A DNA stretch of 32,094 nt from Phaeospirillum sp. (GTDB lineage: Bacteria; Pseudomonadota; Alphaproteobacteria; Rhodospirillales; Magnetospirillaceae), in NCBI GenBank assembly GCA_030824585.1, contig JAVBXM010000217.1:1-32094 (forward strand), given 5' to 3'. A model generated the notes under the pieces. It saw only the letters and a list, made by a program, of their open reading frames with translations. It was not told the DNA's origin and did no database searches. Shown here piece after piece: positions 22,901 to 30,433 of this stretch. How positions within the stretch are numbered: position 1 is the first letter of the stretch; every line of letters begins with the position of its first letter. A program made the translations under genes and the position numbers.

Positions 22901-24860
22901 TGCCGCCCTGGTCAAGGCTCGCGAGGATGCCGAGGCGGTTGAACAGAAGCTCGCCGAACTGGTGGAACTGCTTGAAGGTGCGCGGGACTTGCTGGTGCAG
23001 GCCGAATCCCGCCTCGTTTCCGCGAAGGAGCAGGCCCGTCAGGCCGAGGCACGGGCGGCGCAGTGGCTGTCGTGGTGCGAGAAGGCCAGCGCCTTCATCG
23101 CGGGCGGTGGCGCCGACGAATTGACACGGCGGCGGAAGGCGGTCGATCAGGCCGACGATGCCTATCGCGGAATTCCGATCAAGATCCAGGCCGCAACGAT
23201 CGAATGCGGGACGCTGGAAGACATCAAGGATAAGGCGGTCGACGCGAGCCGCACCCAGGAAGCGCGGGTAAACCGGTGGCGCGAGCCGCTGGAAATTACG
23301 GCCAAGTTCGTCGAATCCGGTGAACGCGAGGAACTGGCGCGCGCGCCAACGACTCTCAAGACCCTGGAAGACGCGGAGATCAAAGAAGAGGCTCGCCTGC
23401 GCTTCGAGTTCGAGGCAGCGGCTAACTTTGTCGTCAGCGGCGGCACCAAGGGTGTGGAACCTGCCAAGTTGCGTTTCGAAGAGATCAAGGCACGGATGGA
23501 CGTCATCGAGCGCGAAGCTCTACCCGAGGCGACCAAGATCCACGACCAGGCAGAGAGGTGGTCAAGGACTGCCGCTGACGCCAATACCGCTGCGGAGCAG
23601 AAACTCACCGCCATCATCCATGCCTACCATCAGGTCGTCACCAGGAGCAGCTTCGATGGCGTTCACATGGTGGATGGGCCAGAGATCGACAGGTACCGTG
23701 CTGTTGCCGCCGGGCTGAGCGAGATGGCGATTGCACCGGAAGCGCCACACGACATGGACAGCATGGGCAGGATCGTCACCGTTTACGAGACCCTGGCGGA
23801 TCACGTAGGCACCTTCAGCATCGACAGTCTGCACGAAAACATGAAGACGGCTTCCGCCAATCGTGAAATGACCCGCACACAGTACGAGGCGGCTGTCGAT
23901 CGCGAGGCCAATCCCAACCGGCCCCTTGACCCTGCGATTCGGCACAAACTGGAAAGCGCCCGCAAGAAGCCGGAAGAAGTCCCCGCGCTGCTGGCCACGG
24001 TCGAGCAGACCCTGGCGTGGGAACGCACTCTGCACGCGTCGGCCCAGGAGGGGCTGGACAAGGTGCAGGTGGAATTGGTGAGCATCCTTCAGGGCATCGC
24101 GGGCAACGCGAGCGTCAATCTGATGCGGCTCAAGAAGGTGCTGTCCGGCGGCGAGGGAGCCAAGATTCGCCTCAACGTCATGGTCGCCAACGATGAGCAG
24201 ATCGGTACTGTGCTGGAACGGACGGTCGATGACATCGAGACCGAGCATACCCGTTTCAAGGAAGATCAGGCCAAGGGGCGCAATGTCAGCGAGGAGCAGT
24301 TCTCCGCGCGCCTGACCAGCAGCGTCCGTGAGACGGTTTACCAGCGGATGTTCGTCAATGGTGGTGAAGGCGACCATCTGATCACTATCGAGCATCCGAA
24401 CATGCGCGAAGGGCGGCCGTTCCGCTTCGAAAGAGACGGCATCAGCGGCGGCCAGGCAACCGCGCTCACCCTTTTGTGGACGATCAAGCTGGCCGAATTC
24501 GCAGTGGTGCGAGAAACCGCTAACCTGTCCTCGACGACGCGGCGACGTGCCAACACCGCTCAGCACTCCATCGTCATCGTCGACGGCCTGTTCTCCGACC
24601 TATCGAAGCCCGAACTGATCGATGAGAGCATGGAGGCGATGCAGGGCATCAAGGGGGCGTTCCAGTTGATTGGCCTGATCCACTCCCCGCACTATCGCAA
24701 CAACTGGGAGCGCTTCCCGACCCTGATCATCGGCCGCAAGGTCGCCAGCATCGACGATCGCGGGCGTAAGAGCGAAGCGGTTGCCATTGAGGGCAAACGG
24801 CAGGTGCGTGGCCGGGTGATGGCGCTGACCTACGGAGCATCCGATGGCAATGCGGCCTGA
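19887..24860 (+). CDS. jetC: JetC-like SMC/MukB-type ATPase, very long
   Basis: A 1657-residue SMC-like motor, longer than usual JetC and MukB (1486). Head: NMDNGLGKSS (residues 40-49, GKS at 46-48) is the P-loop. Then come a long coiled coil (about 240-790), a globular centre (about 799-905) in the hinge position, a second coiled coil (about 910-1450) and a closing head with ISGGQ (1519-1523, ABC signature), HSIVIVDGLFSDLS (Walker B Asp1566) and a LIHSPHY switch-like histidine. In Wadjet systems JetC extrudes loops of circular plasmid DNA by ATP hydrolysis until JetD cuts. Two odd points: the residue after Asp1566 is Gly, not the usual Glu, and the first P-loop Gly is Met41. GGAGG six bases before ATG 19887 fixes the start. 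Both arms carry repeated F-x-x-x-G motifs. Confidence 0.8.
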   Translation: MALMNRWEISNFLDSRKGREWIPDFVGECFDFGGLSSAVNMDNGLGKSSCTEAVLWMLSRDRELGRKTKPRIAPESDGRFTHIRCEFVEPKGDIAPHGERIIGETWVFGYYGNRGDEGCFYCYPGSLEDCPVHFDEIDGDGAAYKVCIPDEEFRASLAKFKNTVITGARDWGARVRQFMSGAQLEQLVAYQKKGGGDKAATFYDVKIGRKEAFDEAFFRQFVAPEILVGVGDFDEDIDARGFDRKIVAQAQSVIDAKIKVKAKADVIARTEQNLTAIRAVNDAAKTVLEAERKFAEQAEATALAVTVIRSAVERWGIAGMPVAIEDMPLGEEDRQALIYGGWEVGGGPVVSLEWLDSHIGNHKAKPFKMIETGMVRVLPLSVQPIIKSRLATIRFARLQDVIEGLSESRSKSGVEAIIRRAEVFADAVRRFGITGLRHIHLDASSAFNRAQLTVQTLEEERTRLQDERAGLLDQLTKFEANETAYIKMHGSGLFTDEELADPLTTQRLVEEARKAARKKVEDHNRRTVELEQVRKQYDAVVREFGLSEDLCALLDSLIEAMQKASEESAEAQAKYVEAKQALEQLRRDEERSREALGVASRAMEEFARKAADMQTFQEEFGADADPAMEAERLAEARDTAQSAEALRETEAKAAVAKVSDLERQSAQVTDEGDRLLARIGELEVQEPRLRAFEAAYPGRDATTFLVEETEHLRDGNALAKSAKERNIQFAPLVADLDGFETTHPGRDPSAWLTEAERTRSEATITLVEIGRQIAKATADRDALKAFRVAPTETDDAAATLIADLPHRPLHGIIRETADLPPSRRADLLDHFSALLFAPVFATLDAAELAARRLADAELPVPVLVETDLAAWISGSDKLVTRQVTTAGEVVTGLFTGIRTPTVEAILDPEAMARRLAETEAKLADLEQRQEDLREIVTNLSPEGESCRLARSAAEAITKSARDHLARAEADALKAADMIAVAEANLTAQVKVLVGEANRYLQAGGDAALVKAREDAEAVEQKLAELVELLEGARDLLVQAESRLVSAKEQARQAEARAAQWLSWCEKASAFIAGGGADELTRRRKAVDQADDAYRGIPIKIQAATIECGTLEDIKDKAVDASRTQEARVNRWREPLEITAKFVESGEREELARAPTTLKTLEDAEIKEEARLRFEFEAAANFVVSGGTKGVEPAKLRFEEIKARMDVIEREALPEATKIHDQAERWSRTAADANTAAEQKLTAIIHAYHQVVTRSSFDGVHMVDGPEIDRYRAVAAGLSEMAIAPEAPHDMDSMGRIVTVYETLADHVGTFSIDSLHENMKTASANREMTRTQYEAAVDREANPNRPLDPAIRHKLESARKKPEEVPALLATVEQTLAWERTLHASAQEGLDKVQVELVSILQGIAGNASVNLMRLKKVLSGGEGAKIRLNVMVANDEQIGTVLERTVDDIETEHTRFKEDQAKGRNVSEEQFSARLTSSVRETVYQRMFVNGGEGDHLITIEHPNMREGRPFRFERDGISGGQATALTLLWTIKLAEFAVVRETANLSSTTRRRANTAQHSIVIVDGLFSDLSKPELIDESMEAMQGIKGAFQLIGLIHSPHYRNNWERFPTLIIGRKVASIDDRGRKSEAVAIEGKRQVRGRVMALTYGASDGNAA

Positions 24861-26007
24861 TGAGCGGGCGGAAATTGCGCGCGAAATCCTGCGCAGGTAT
24901 CTCCGCTCCGGCCAGACTACCATGCAGGGCGCTTCCGCCCTGAAGCGGCTGGAAAGTGACCAGCAGATCGGCACCCTGATCGATGCCCGGCTGTTCCTCA
25001 AGGCCCTAGTGGACATGGGTGAGGTCGAATGCACCTGGGTCGACCGGCAGGGGCCGATTGGCCTGATGACGCTGAAGCTGGCTCCGCCGCCGATGTCTGC
25101 CGCCGAGGCAGAATGGCGTGCTCTTGTCGCCGACCTCCTCACCACCCGAGTCGACGTGCGCCAGGGGGACGCCGCCGCTATCGGTAACTTATGGCCCAAG
25201 CTAGTGGATTGGCCGTCATGGTGTGCCGCCGACCTAGTCGCTGCTCTCTATGATTTCCGCACGCGGCTGGAGGCGGGCGAATGCGGTGGCAAGACCGCCT
25301 ACCTCTTCAGTGCCTCGGGCCGCTTGGCCTCATCGAAACTGCTGTCGCTGCTGCCGAAGCCAGCTCTCCAGGCCTTCGGCATCGACACCACCCTGCTGGC
25401 CGACCCGCCACCCTACGTCATCGTCGCCGGGCCGCCCGAACCACAGGCGGTGGTGCTGGTCGAAAACCCGGAAGCCTTCGAGTCGGCCGTGGCTGCGACC
25501 GCCGACCTTCCCGTCGCCTGGGTGTCCACCTACGGCTTCGGCATCGCCCATGTGGAAGGGGCAGGTGCCCGAATGGCGGCGGCCATCACCTCACTGGTGG
25601 CGCCCATCCCCCTGGTGCGGGCCGGAGCGCCGCCACCGCTCGACCAACTGCTGGCCCATCAGCGCCTTTTCCACTGGGGCGATCTCGATCTCGCCGGTCT
25701 GCTGATCTTTCGCAGCATGCAGGTCGCCCGGCCTCAACTGCGCCTCAGTGCCCTCTACCAGCCGATGATCGCGCTGCGGCAATCCGGCGGCGGGCATCCC
25801 TATGCCGAGGCAACCGGGAAGCCCAAACAGGACCGATGGACATCGAACGATCCGCTGATTTCCGACTTGCTGGCAATTTGCGCAACCCGGGCAGTTGATC
25901 AGGAATATGTTGGTGTCGGGGCCATCCGCTCATTGGCCCTGAAGGCATTGGACGAACTCATTTTCGATCAGAACATCGCCCCCCTGACGAACAGCCGCTG
26001 CAGATGA
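24844..26007 (+). CDS. jetD: JetD-like Toprim nuclease (DUF2220 type)
   Basis: A 387-residue protein, the last of the four genes. The C-terminal half is a JetD/DUF2220 Toprim domain: VVLVENPEAFE with Glu207, and HWGDLDLAGLLIF with Asp280 and Asp282, the acidic trio that binds metal in topoisomerase-type nucleases, followed by RAVDQEYVG, a conserved QE near the end. The N-terminal 180 residues are the DNA-binding part (a basic helical start and WPSWCAADLVAALYDFRTRL). In Wadjet, JetD is the nuclease that cleaves DNA once loop extrusion stalls. ATG 24844 overlaps the jetC-like stop by 17 bases, the same overlap as jetB-jetC; a second ATG at 24850 is possible. This is the most secure Wadjet assignment of the four. 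Confidence 0.82.
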   Translation: MAMRPDERAEIAREILRRYLRSGQTTMQGASALKRLESDQQIGTLIDARLFLKALVDMGEVECTWVDRQGPIGLMTLKLAPPPMSAAEAEWRALVADLLTTRVDVRQGDAAAIGNLWPKLVDWPSWCAADLVAALYDFRTRLEAGECGGKTAYLFSASGRLASSKLLSLLPKPALQAFGIDTTLLADPPPYVIVAGPPEPQAVVLVENPEAFESAVAATADLPVAWVSTYGFGIAHVEGAGARMAAAITSLVAPIPLVRAGAPPPLDQLLAHQRLFHWGDLDLAGLLIFRSMQVARPQLRLSALYQPMIALRQSGGGHPYAEATGKPKQDRWTSNDPLISDLLAICATRAVDQEYVGVGAIRSLALKALDELIFDQNIAPLTNSRCR

Positions 26008-26402
26008 TTTTCCGTGGCTGATGGAATAAGCATGCAATGGGCAATATCAAGCCGTTGACCGCCCGATTCGACCCCAGGTTCCCTCGAAGCTCAGTAAAAA
26101 CTGCGGAACGGTCAAGGGCATTGCGGCGCACAACATATTGATTCTCAAAGTCTTCGTAAACCCGTACCGTTTGGCGGCAGTCAACAGCTTGCGGAGAATA
26201 CGGGCCGGAGAGAAGAGAAAATGGGCTGAAATTCGGCCTTTGCCAGACGACAAGGTCAACAGCTATGGGCCGCAAACGGCCCAGAACCTGGGGCTTTCAC
26301 CCAGGGTTCTTTCCGTCAGAGAATATGTTCTTTGAAGTAAATGGCGGAGGGAGAGCGGCCAGAAGCGAACCTTCTCCAAGCGAATACGCAATTATATGTA
26401 TC
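26008..26402. other. Intergenic stretch at the end of the element
   Basis: About 395 bases separate the jetD-like stop from the response-regulator stop and look less GC-rich than the flanks. Short open frames occur on both strands, but none has a ribosome-binding site or a family I recognise. Two adjacent hairpins near 26266-26309 are the only clear structure. The right junction of the mobile element probably lies here, but I see no convincing tRNA end or direct repeat. Confidence 0.5.
26266..26309. terminator. Paired hairpins, probable terminator region between convergent operons
   Basis: TGGGCCG-CAAA-CGGCCCA (26266-26283) is a perfect seven-pair stem with a four-base loop. Next to it, GAACCTGGG and CCCAGGGTTC (26284-26309) form a second stem with one bulged G, followed by TTTCC. 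The pair lies between the Wadjet-like operon and the opposing regulator operon, where a bidirectional terminator would be useful. The T-tract is short. Confidence 0.5.
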
Positions 26403-27131
26403 TCAGCTATGCTTTACATCCACCGTCAGCACATAGCCACCACCGCGCACTGTCTTGAATAATTCCGGGGTCTTCGGATCAGACTCCATCTTGCGGCGCA
26501 GGCGACCGACCTGGACGTCGATGGTGCGATCGAATGGCCCCGAGACTCGCCCTCGCGCTAGGTCAAGCAACTGGTCGCGGCTGAGCACCTGATGGGGATG
26601 GCGGAGAAAAGCCAGTAGCAGGTCGAATTCGCCGCTGGTTATTTCCGCCAAGACGCCGTCGGGTGAGGTCAAGCGGCGACGGGAAATATCCAGGTGCCAG
26701 CCAGAGAATTCCAGAATCTCGCCCGATTCATCGGCCGGCGCGGGTTCGCCGGGTGCGCTCGGCGTGATCTGACCGGCCCGGCGCAGGACGGCGCGGATAC
26801 GGGCCAGAAGCTCGCGGGTGCTGAACGGCTTGGCGAGGTAGTCGTCGGCTCCCATTTCCAGGCCCACCACCCGATCAGTCTCGCTACCCATGGCGGTCAA
26901 CATGATGATCGGCAGGCTGGTGGTAGCCCGCAGGTGGCGGCATAGTGACAGGCCGTCCTCGCCCGGTAGCATCAGGTCGAGAATCACTAGATCGGCCGCC
27001 TCGTTCACCAGCGCCTGGCGCATGGCGCCGCCGTCGCCCGCCGTGGCAACGGTATAGCCTTGTCCCGTCAGGAATTGGGTCAGCAGGGTGCAGATGTCAG
27101 GGTCGTCATCGACGATCAGGATGTGGGTCAT
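26403..27131 (-). CDS. OmpR-family response regulator of the metal-efflux operon
   Basis: A 242-residue two-component regulator. The receiver domain has the acidic pocket IVDDDPD, phosphoacceptor Asp52 in VILDLMLPG, Thr79 in IIMLTA and Lys101 in YLAKPFS. The C-terminal winged-helix domain shows LTSPDGVLAEITSGEFDLLL and then RTIDVQVGRLRRKME and TVRGGGYVL, typical of OmpR/PhoB. Phosphorylated by the kinase that is encoded just upstream on the same strand (ATGA overlap), it should bind direct repeats in the divergent promoter and turn on the CusCBA-type genes. The inducing metal cannot be read from the sequence; copper or silver is likely from the neighbours. Confidence 0.93.
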   Translation of the reverse strand: MTHILIVDDDPDICTLLTQFLTGQGYTVATAGDGGAMRQALVNEAADLVILDLMLPGEDGLSLCRHLRATTSLPIIMLTAMGSETDRVVGLEMGADDYLAKPFSTRELLARIRAVLRRAGQITPSAPGEPAPADESGEILEFSGWHLDISRRRLTSPDGVLAEITSGEFDLLLAFLRHPHQVLSRDQLLDLARGRVSGPFDRTIDVQVGRLRRKMESDPKTPELFKTVRGGGYVLTVDVKHS

Positions 27132-28501
27132 GGCACGCCCTCCTGCGGCAGGGTCACGGTGACGCGCAAGCCGCCTTCCGGGCGATTTTGGAGGAGAATG
27201 TCGCCGCCATGGGCGCGGATGATGCCGCGGGCTACGGTCAGACCCAGGCCGATTCCTCCGGTCTTGCGGTTGCGCGAGCCTTCGACCCGGTAGAATGGGC
27301 CAAACACCTTGTCCAGTTCGGCTTCGGAAATGCCGGGGCCGGCATCCTCGATCACCACCTCGATGGCCTGTTCAGTCGCGTGAGCTCTGACCTTGGCCTG
27401 CCGGCCGTAGCGGGCGGCATTTTCGATCAGATTGGCCAACGCCCGTTTGATCGCGGCTGGACGGCAGGCGCAGACCAGGCGCCGCTCCCATTCGAATTCC
27501 GCCGCGAGGCCCATGTCGGCGGCGTTGTCGCAGATGGCCTCCAGCGTGGCGGCGAGGTCGATGGTCTCGGTGATTTCATCGACCGCCTCGCCGCGGGCGA
27601 AGTCGAGGGACGAGGCCACCATGGCCTCCATCTCGTCCAGGTCGCGCAACATCTTATCGCGCCCCTCGCCCTCGGGTAGCAGTTCGGTGCGCAGCCGCAG
27701 ACGGGTGATGGGGCTGCGCAGGTCATGGGAAATGGCGGCCAGCATCTGGGTCCGGTCATCGACGAAGCGGCGGATACGGCCCTGCATTTCGTTGAAGGCC
27801 GCCACGGCGCGACGCACTTCGCGCGGGCCGTCCTCGGGCAGCCGGGGAGCATTGACGTCGCGGCCCAGGCGGTCGGCCGCGGTGGCGAAGGTGGCCAGCG
27901 GGCGGCCCACCCAGCCGGTGGCCCAGGTGCCGAACACCAGGACGGCGACCATCATCACCAGGGTCGACAGGACGGCATGGGGCGACCACAGGGTGGCGGC
28001 ACGGACCATGGCCATGTCGAAGTTCACCCAGGTTCCGCTCTCCAACTGGAAAGAGACTTGCATAATCCGGTCATGGGGGAAGCCGGCGGCGAGGTTCCGC
28101 CAGAATCCAGCGTGGTCTCCAGTCTCCGTTCGGTGATGTACCACATGCAGGCGGGGATGCTCCACCGCCCCAAAATAGGGCCGCAGTGCCGTCTGCATCA
28201 GTGACAATTCTTCCTCATCCTGATGAACGAGGCCGACCTTGGGTTGGTCCGACAGGGTGATTTCGGTCAGCGCGCTTCCTAGTCCGCCGACAGCGGCACT
28301 ACGGTCCTGGGGAGAAGTCCGCTCGATCAGGTGGGCGATGACGGCAATATGATCGGCGCACAGGCGCTCGCTGGTCTCGATGAGTGTGTCATGACGGTCG
28401 GAGGACAGCACCCAGGTGCTGGCGATGTGCGACAGCGTCAGCCCGATCAACAAGACGATCATCGTCCGGCCGGCGATGGAATCGGGAAGCAATGACCTCA
28501 T
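27128..28501 (-). CDS. Membrane sensor histidine kinase
   Basis: A 457-residue inner-membrane kinase. A first membrane helix lies at about residues 13-32 (TMIVLLIGLTLSHIASTWVL), then a periplasmic sensor domain to about 165, a second helix (VLSTLVMMVAVLVFGTWAT), a HAMP linker, the H-box AAISHDLRSPITR with His259, the N-box LANLIENAARYG and the G-boxes EDAGPGI and GIGLGLT. The periplasmic part is His-rich (HPRLHVVHHRTETGDHAG), which suits metal sensing. ATG 28501 is preferred, with GGAG upstream and a typical MRSLLPDSIAGRT start, but an in-frame ATG at 28549 is also possible. It is translated together with the response regulator downstream. Confidence 0.9.
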   Translation of the reverse strand: MRSLLPDSIAGRTMIVLLIGLTLSHIASTWVLSSDRHDTLIETSERLCADHIAVIAHLIERTSPQDRSAAVGGLGSALTEITLSDQPKVGLVHQDEEELSLMQTALRPYFGAVEHPRLHVVHHRTETGDHAGFWRNLAAGFPHDRIMQVSFQLESGTWVNFDMAMVRAATLWSPHAVLSTLVMMVAVLVFGTWATGWVGRPLATFATAADRLGRDVNAPRLPEDGPREVRRAVAAFNEMQGRIRRFVDDRTQMLAAISHDLRSPITRLRLRTELLPEGEGRDKMLRDLDEMEAMVASSLDFARGEAVDEITETIDLAATLEAICDNAADMGLAAEFEWERRLVCACRPAAIKRALANLIENAARYGRQAKVRAHATEQAIEVVIEDAGPGISEAELDKVFGPFYRVEGSRNRKTGGIGLGLTVARGIIRAHGGDILLQNRPEGGLRVTVTLPQEGVP

Positions 28502-28598
28502 GCGCAAATTCTCCGGTCCTTCGGACTTACAGATCATCATTACCGCCACCGTGGCTACGGTGCGAGAGGGGATTTGGTAAAGAATCGTGTCCTGCCCA

Positions 28599-28613
28599 TT
28601 TACATAAATTTAC
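28599..28613 (+). promoter_or_regulatory. Direct-repeat box for an OmpR-family regulator
   Basis: TTTAC-ATAAA-TTTAC is a tandem repeat with a ten-base period. Read on the other strand it is GTAAA-N5-GTAAA, the same design as the CpxR box. It lies in the 123- to 171-base region between the kinase gene and the divergent efflux operon, where the adjacent response regulator should bind. Confidence 0.6.
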
Positions 28614-28672
28614 ACGCCATCCCTCTTCCTGGGGCGTATACCGATTGTCAGGTTTGACTTGATCTGGAGCGG

Positions 28673-29101
28673 ATGATGCGACTGAAGTTGATGCCGATGG
28701 TGGGCATGGTGGTGGGCCTGGGTGCCGCCTCGAGTACGGCCCTGGCCGACCCCAAGGATTACCGTTTCGAGGCGGTGGACTCTCAAGTGGCGGTCTCCTC
28801 CACCGCCACGGTAGCGATACGACTGATCCATCTGCCCGATGGCAAGCCGGTGGCAGGCGCTATTCTCTTTCAGCCCAGGATGGAAATGCCCATGGGCAAC
28901 ATGGCCCCAATGCCGACCAAGGTGGCGCCCGGCACTCCCGATGGGAAGGGCATCTACCCTTTCACCGCGGATATCGGCATGGCCGGGCCTTGGACCCTGA
29001 CGGTGTCCGCCAAGGTCCAGGGTGAAACCACGACCATTTCGGGATCCGTGCCCTTCGTCGCTGCCGCGGCTGCCCACAGTAGCGCCGACCACAAGCACTG
29101 A
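28673..29101 (+). CDS. FixH/YtkA-like periplasmic protein
   Basis: A 142-residue exported protein. A signal peptide covers about residues 1-25 (hydrophobic MVGMVVGLGAASSTALADP with cleavage after Ala-Leu-Ala). The mature part is an immunoglobulin-like beta domain of the FixH/YtkA type: VAVSSTATVAIRLIHLPDGK, FQPRMEMPMGNMAPMP, and GPWTLTVSAKVQGET. Three or more Met residues close together (MEMPMGNMAPM) and a His-rich end (HSSADHKH) could bind Cu(I). It heads the efflux operon. The start is ATG 28673 or the adjacent ATG 28676, which is better spaced from GGAG. Confidence 0.75.
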   Translation: MMRLKLMPMVGMVVGLGAASSTALADPKDYRFEAVDSQVAVSSTATVAIRLIHLPDGKPVAGAILFQPRMEMPMGNMAPMPTKVAPGTPDGKGIYPFTADIGMAGPWTLTVSAKVQGETTTISGSVPFVAAAAAHSSADHKH

Positions 29102-29122
29102 TACCAATCGGAAGAGGAATAT

Positions 29123-30433
29123 ATGGCGATGAAACGGCGAAATCCTGCGGTAACGGTTTTGGTCGCGGTCGGACTGATGTTCGCATCGGCAGCCAGGGCA
29201 GAAGAAAGCCAACATCGTCATGATCATCAGGCCAATGCTGCTGTTGGCGGTACGGTCGACGACCTGATCTCCATCGCCCGCCAGATGAGCCCAGAGCTTC
29301 AGATTGCCGCCTTGGAGGCGGCTGCCGCTCTGGCCAAGGTCGATGGTGCCGGGTCGCTGGCCGATCCCAAGGTGTCGCTGGCGATCGAGGATTGGAGCAG
29401 CAACCGCAACGGCGGCAATTTCCCCTCCAATCCGGCCTCGCAGACCACCAAGAAGCTGCGGGTTTCCCAGGAGCTGCCGTTCTGGGGCAAGCGCGACCTC
29501 AAGCGCGAGATCGCCGAGGCCGGGGCGCGCAAGGCGGCCGTCCTCAAGCGGCAGGTGGAGAACGAACTGGTCGCCAAGGTCAAGGTGGCCTATGCCGAGT
29601 ACCATTCGGCCCATCTGGCGATCGATGCCGCCCGCGACTTGCGGGCCCGTCTTGATACCCTGACCAAGCTGGCCGGCGCCCGTTACGGCCAGGCCCTGGG
29701 CAAGCAGCAGGACGTCACCCGCGCCCAGGTGGAGAAGTCGGTGCTGGAAACCGAGATCGTCCGCATGGACGGTGAGCGGCGCAAGGCCCGGGTCAAGATC
29801 AACCGTCTGCTGGCCCGTCCTCTCGATGCTCCCCTGGTGGAAGCCCCGGCGCCGCGGGCCATCCCGGCCATGGAGGCACTGGACCTCGCCGCCTTGACGG
29901 ATCGGGCCCAAAGCGCCAATCCCGAGATCATCGCGCAGCAAGTGACCATCGAGGGCTCGGACAAGGCACTCAGTTTGGCCGAGAAGAGCTGGTATCCCGA
30001 TTTCGAGTTGACCGCCGGTGCGGTCAAGCGCGAAGGCGAATGGCGCGGCTACGAGGCCATGGTCGCCATGAACATTCCGCTGCAATGGAACCTGCGCACC
30101 TCGGAGATCGGCGAGGCCAAGGCCATGGCCGGCGCGGCGCGTACCAAGCGCGAACTGCGCGCCCTGGAACTGGGCAACGAGGTCGCCGATGCCTGGATCA
30201 GCCTGAAATCCGCCCGCGAAGTAGAGAAGCTGCTGCGCGAGAGCCAGTTGCCCCAGGCGGAGATCGGATTCCAGGCGGCGGCCAAGGGCTATGAACTGGG
30301 GCGCTCGGATCTGATCGACGTGCTGCAGACCGAACAGCAGTTGTGGAAATCCAATATCGACCTGATCAAGGTGCTGTTCGAGCAGCAGATGCGCCTTGCC
30401 GAGTTGGAAAAGCTGGTGGGAGGCGACCTATGA
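29123..30433 (+). CDS. CusC/TolC-family outer-membrane efflux channel
   Basis: A 436-residue outer-membrane factor of a tripartite metal efflux pump. A signal peptide (about residues 1-26, ending SAARAEE) is followed by a His-rich HRHDHQ segment and two TolC-type repeats with long helices: LRVSQELPFWGKRDLKREIA, the ENELVAKVKVAYAEY helix, and the second half with GYEAMVAMNIPLQWNLRTSE and YELGRSDLIDVLQTEQQLW. No lipobox cysteine is seen. AGAGGA four bases before ATG 29123 fixes the start. Its TGA overlaps the adaptor gene's ATG, as expected for channel and adaptor made together. Confidence 0.9.
   Translation: MAMKRRNPAVTVLVAVGLMFASAARAEESQHRHDHQANAAVGGTVDDLISIARQMSPELQIAALEAAAALAKVDGAGSLADPKVSLAIEDWSSNRNGGNFPSNPASQTTKKLRVSQELPFWGKRDLKREIAEAGARKAAVLKRQVENELVAKVKVAYAEYHSAHLAIDAARDLRARLDTLTKLAGARYGQALGKQQDVTRAQVEKSVLETEIVRMDGERRKARVKINRLLARPLDAPLVEAPAPRAIPAMEALDLAALTDRAQSANPEIIAQQVTIEGSDKALSLAEKSWYPDFELTAGAVKREGEWRGYEAMVAMNIPLQWNLRTSEIGEAKAMAGAARTKRELRALELGNEVADAWISLKSAREVEKLLRESQLPQAEIGFQAAAKGYELGRSDLIDVLQTEQQLWKSNIDLIKVLFEQQMRLAELEKLVGGDL

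Noticed and set aside
17568-26007. Chromosomal MukBEF or MksBEF housekeeping condensin
   Set aside because: The Toprim JetD-like fourth gene, the gene order and the position beside a recombinase cassette fit a Wadjet-type defence operon better. A plasmid-defence MksBEFG-type system remains the nearest alternative.
26040-26110. TCGAATC-like T-loop sequence that might be a tRNA end at an att site
   Set aside because: Neither the acceptor stem nor the T-stem pairs, and no tRNA body is adjacent.
25958-26275. Minus-strand frames after jetD suggesting a transposase remnant
   Set aside because: The peptides read somewhat protein-like, but I find no transposase motif, terminal repeat or ribosome-binding site, and the frame overlaps the jetD end.
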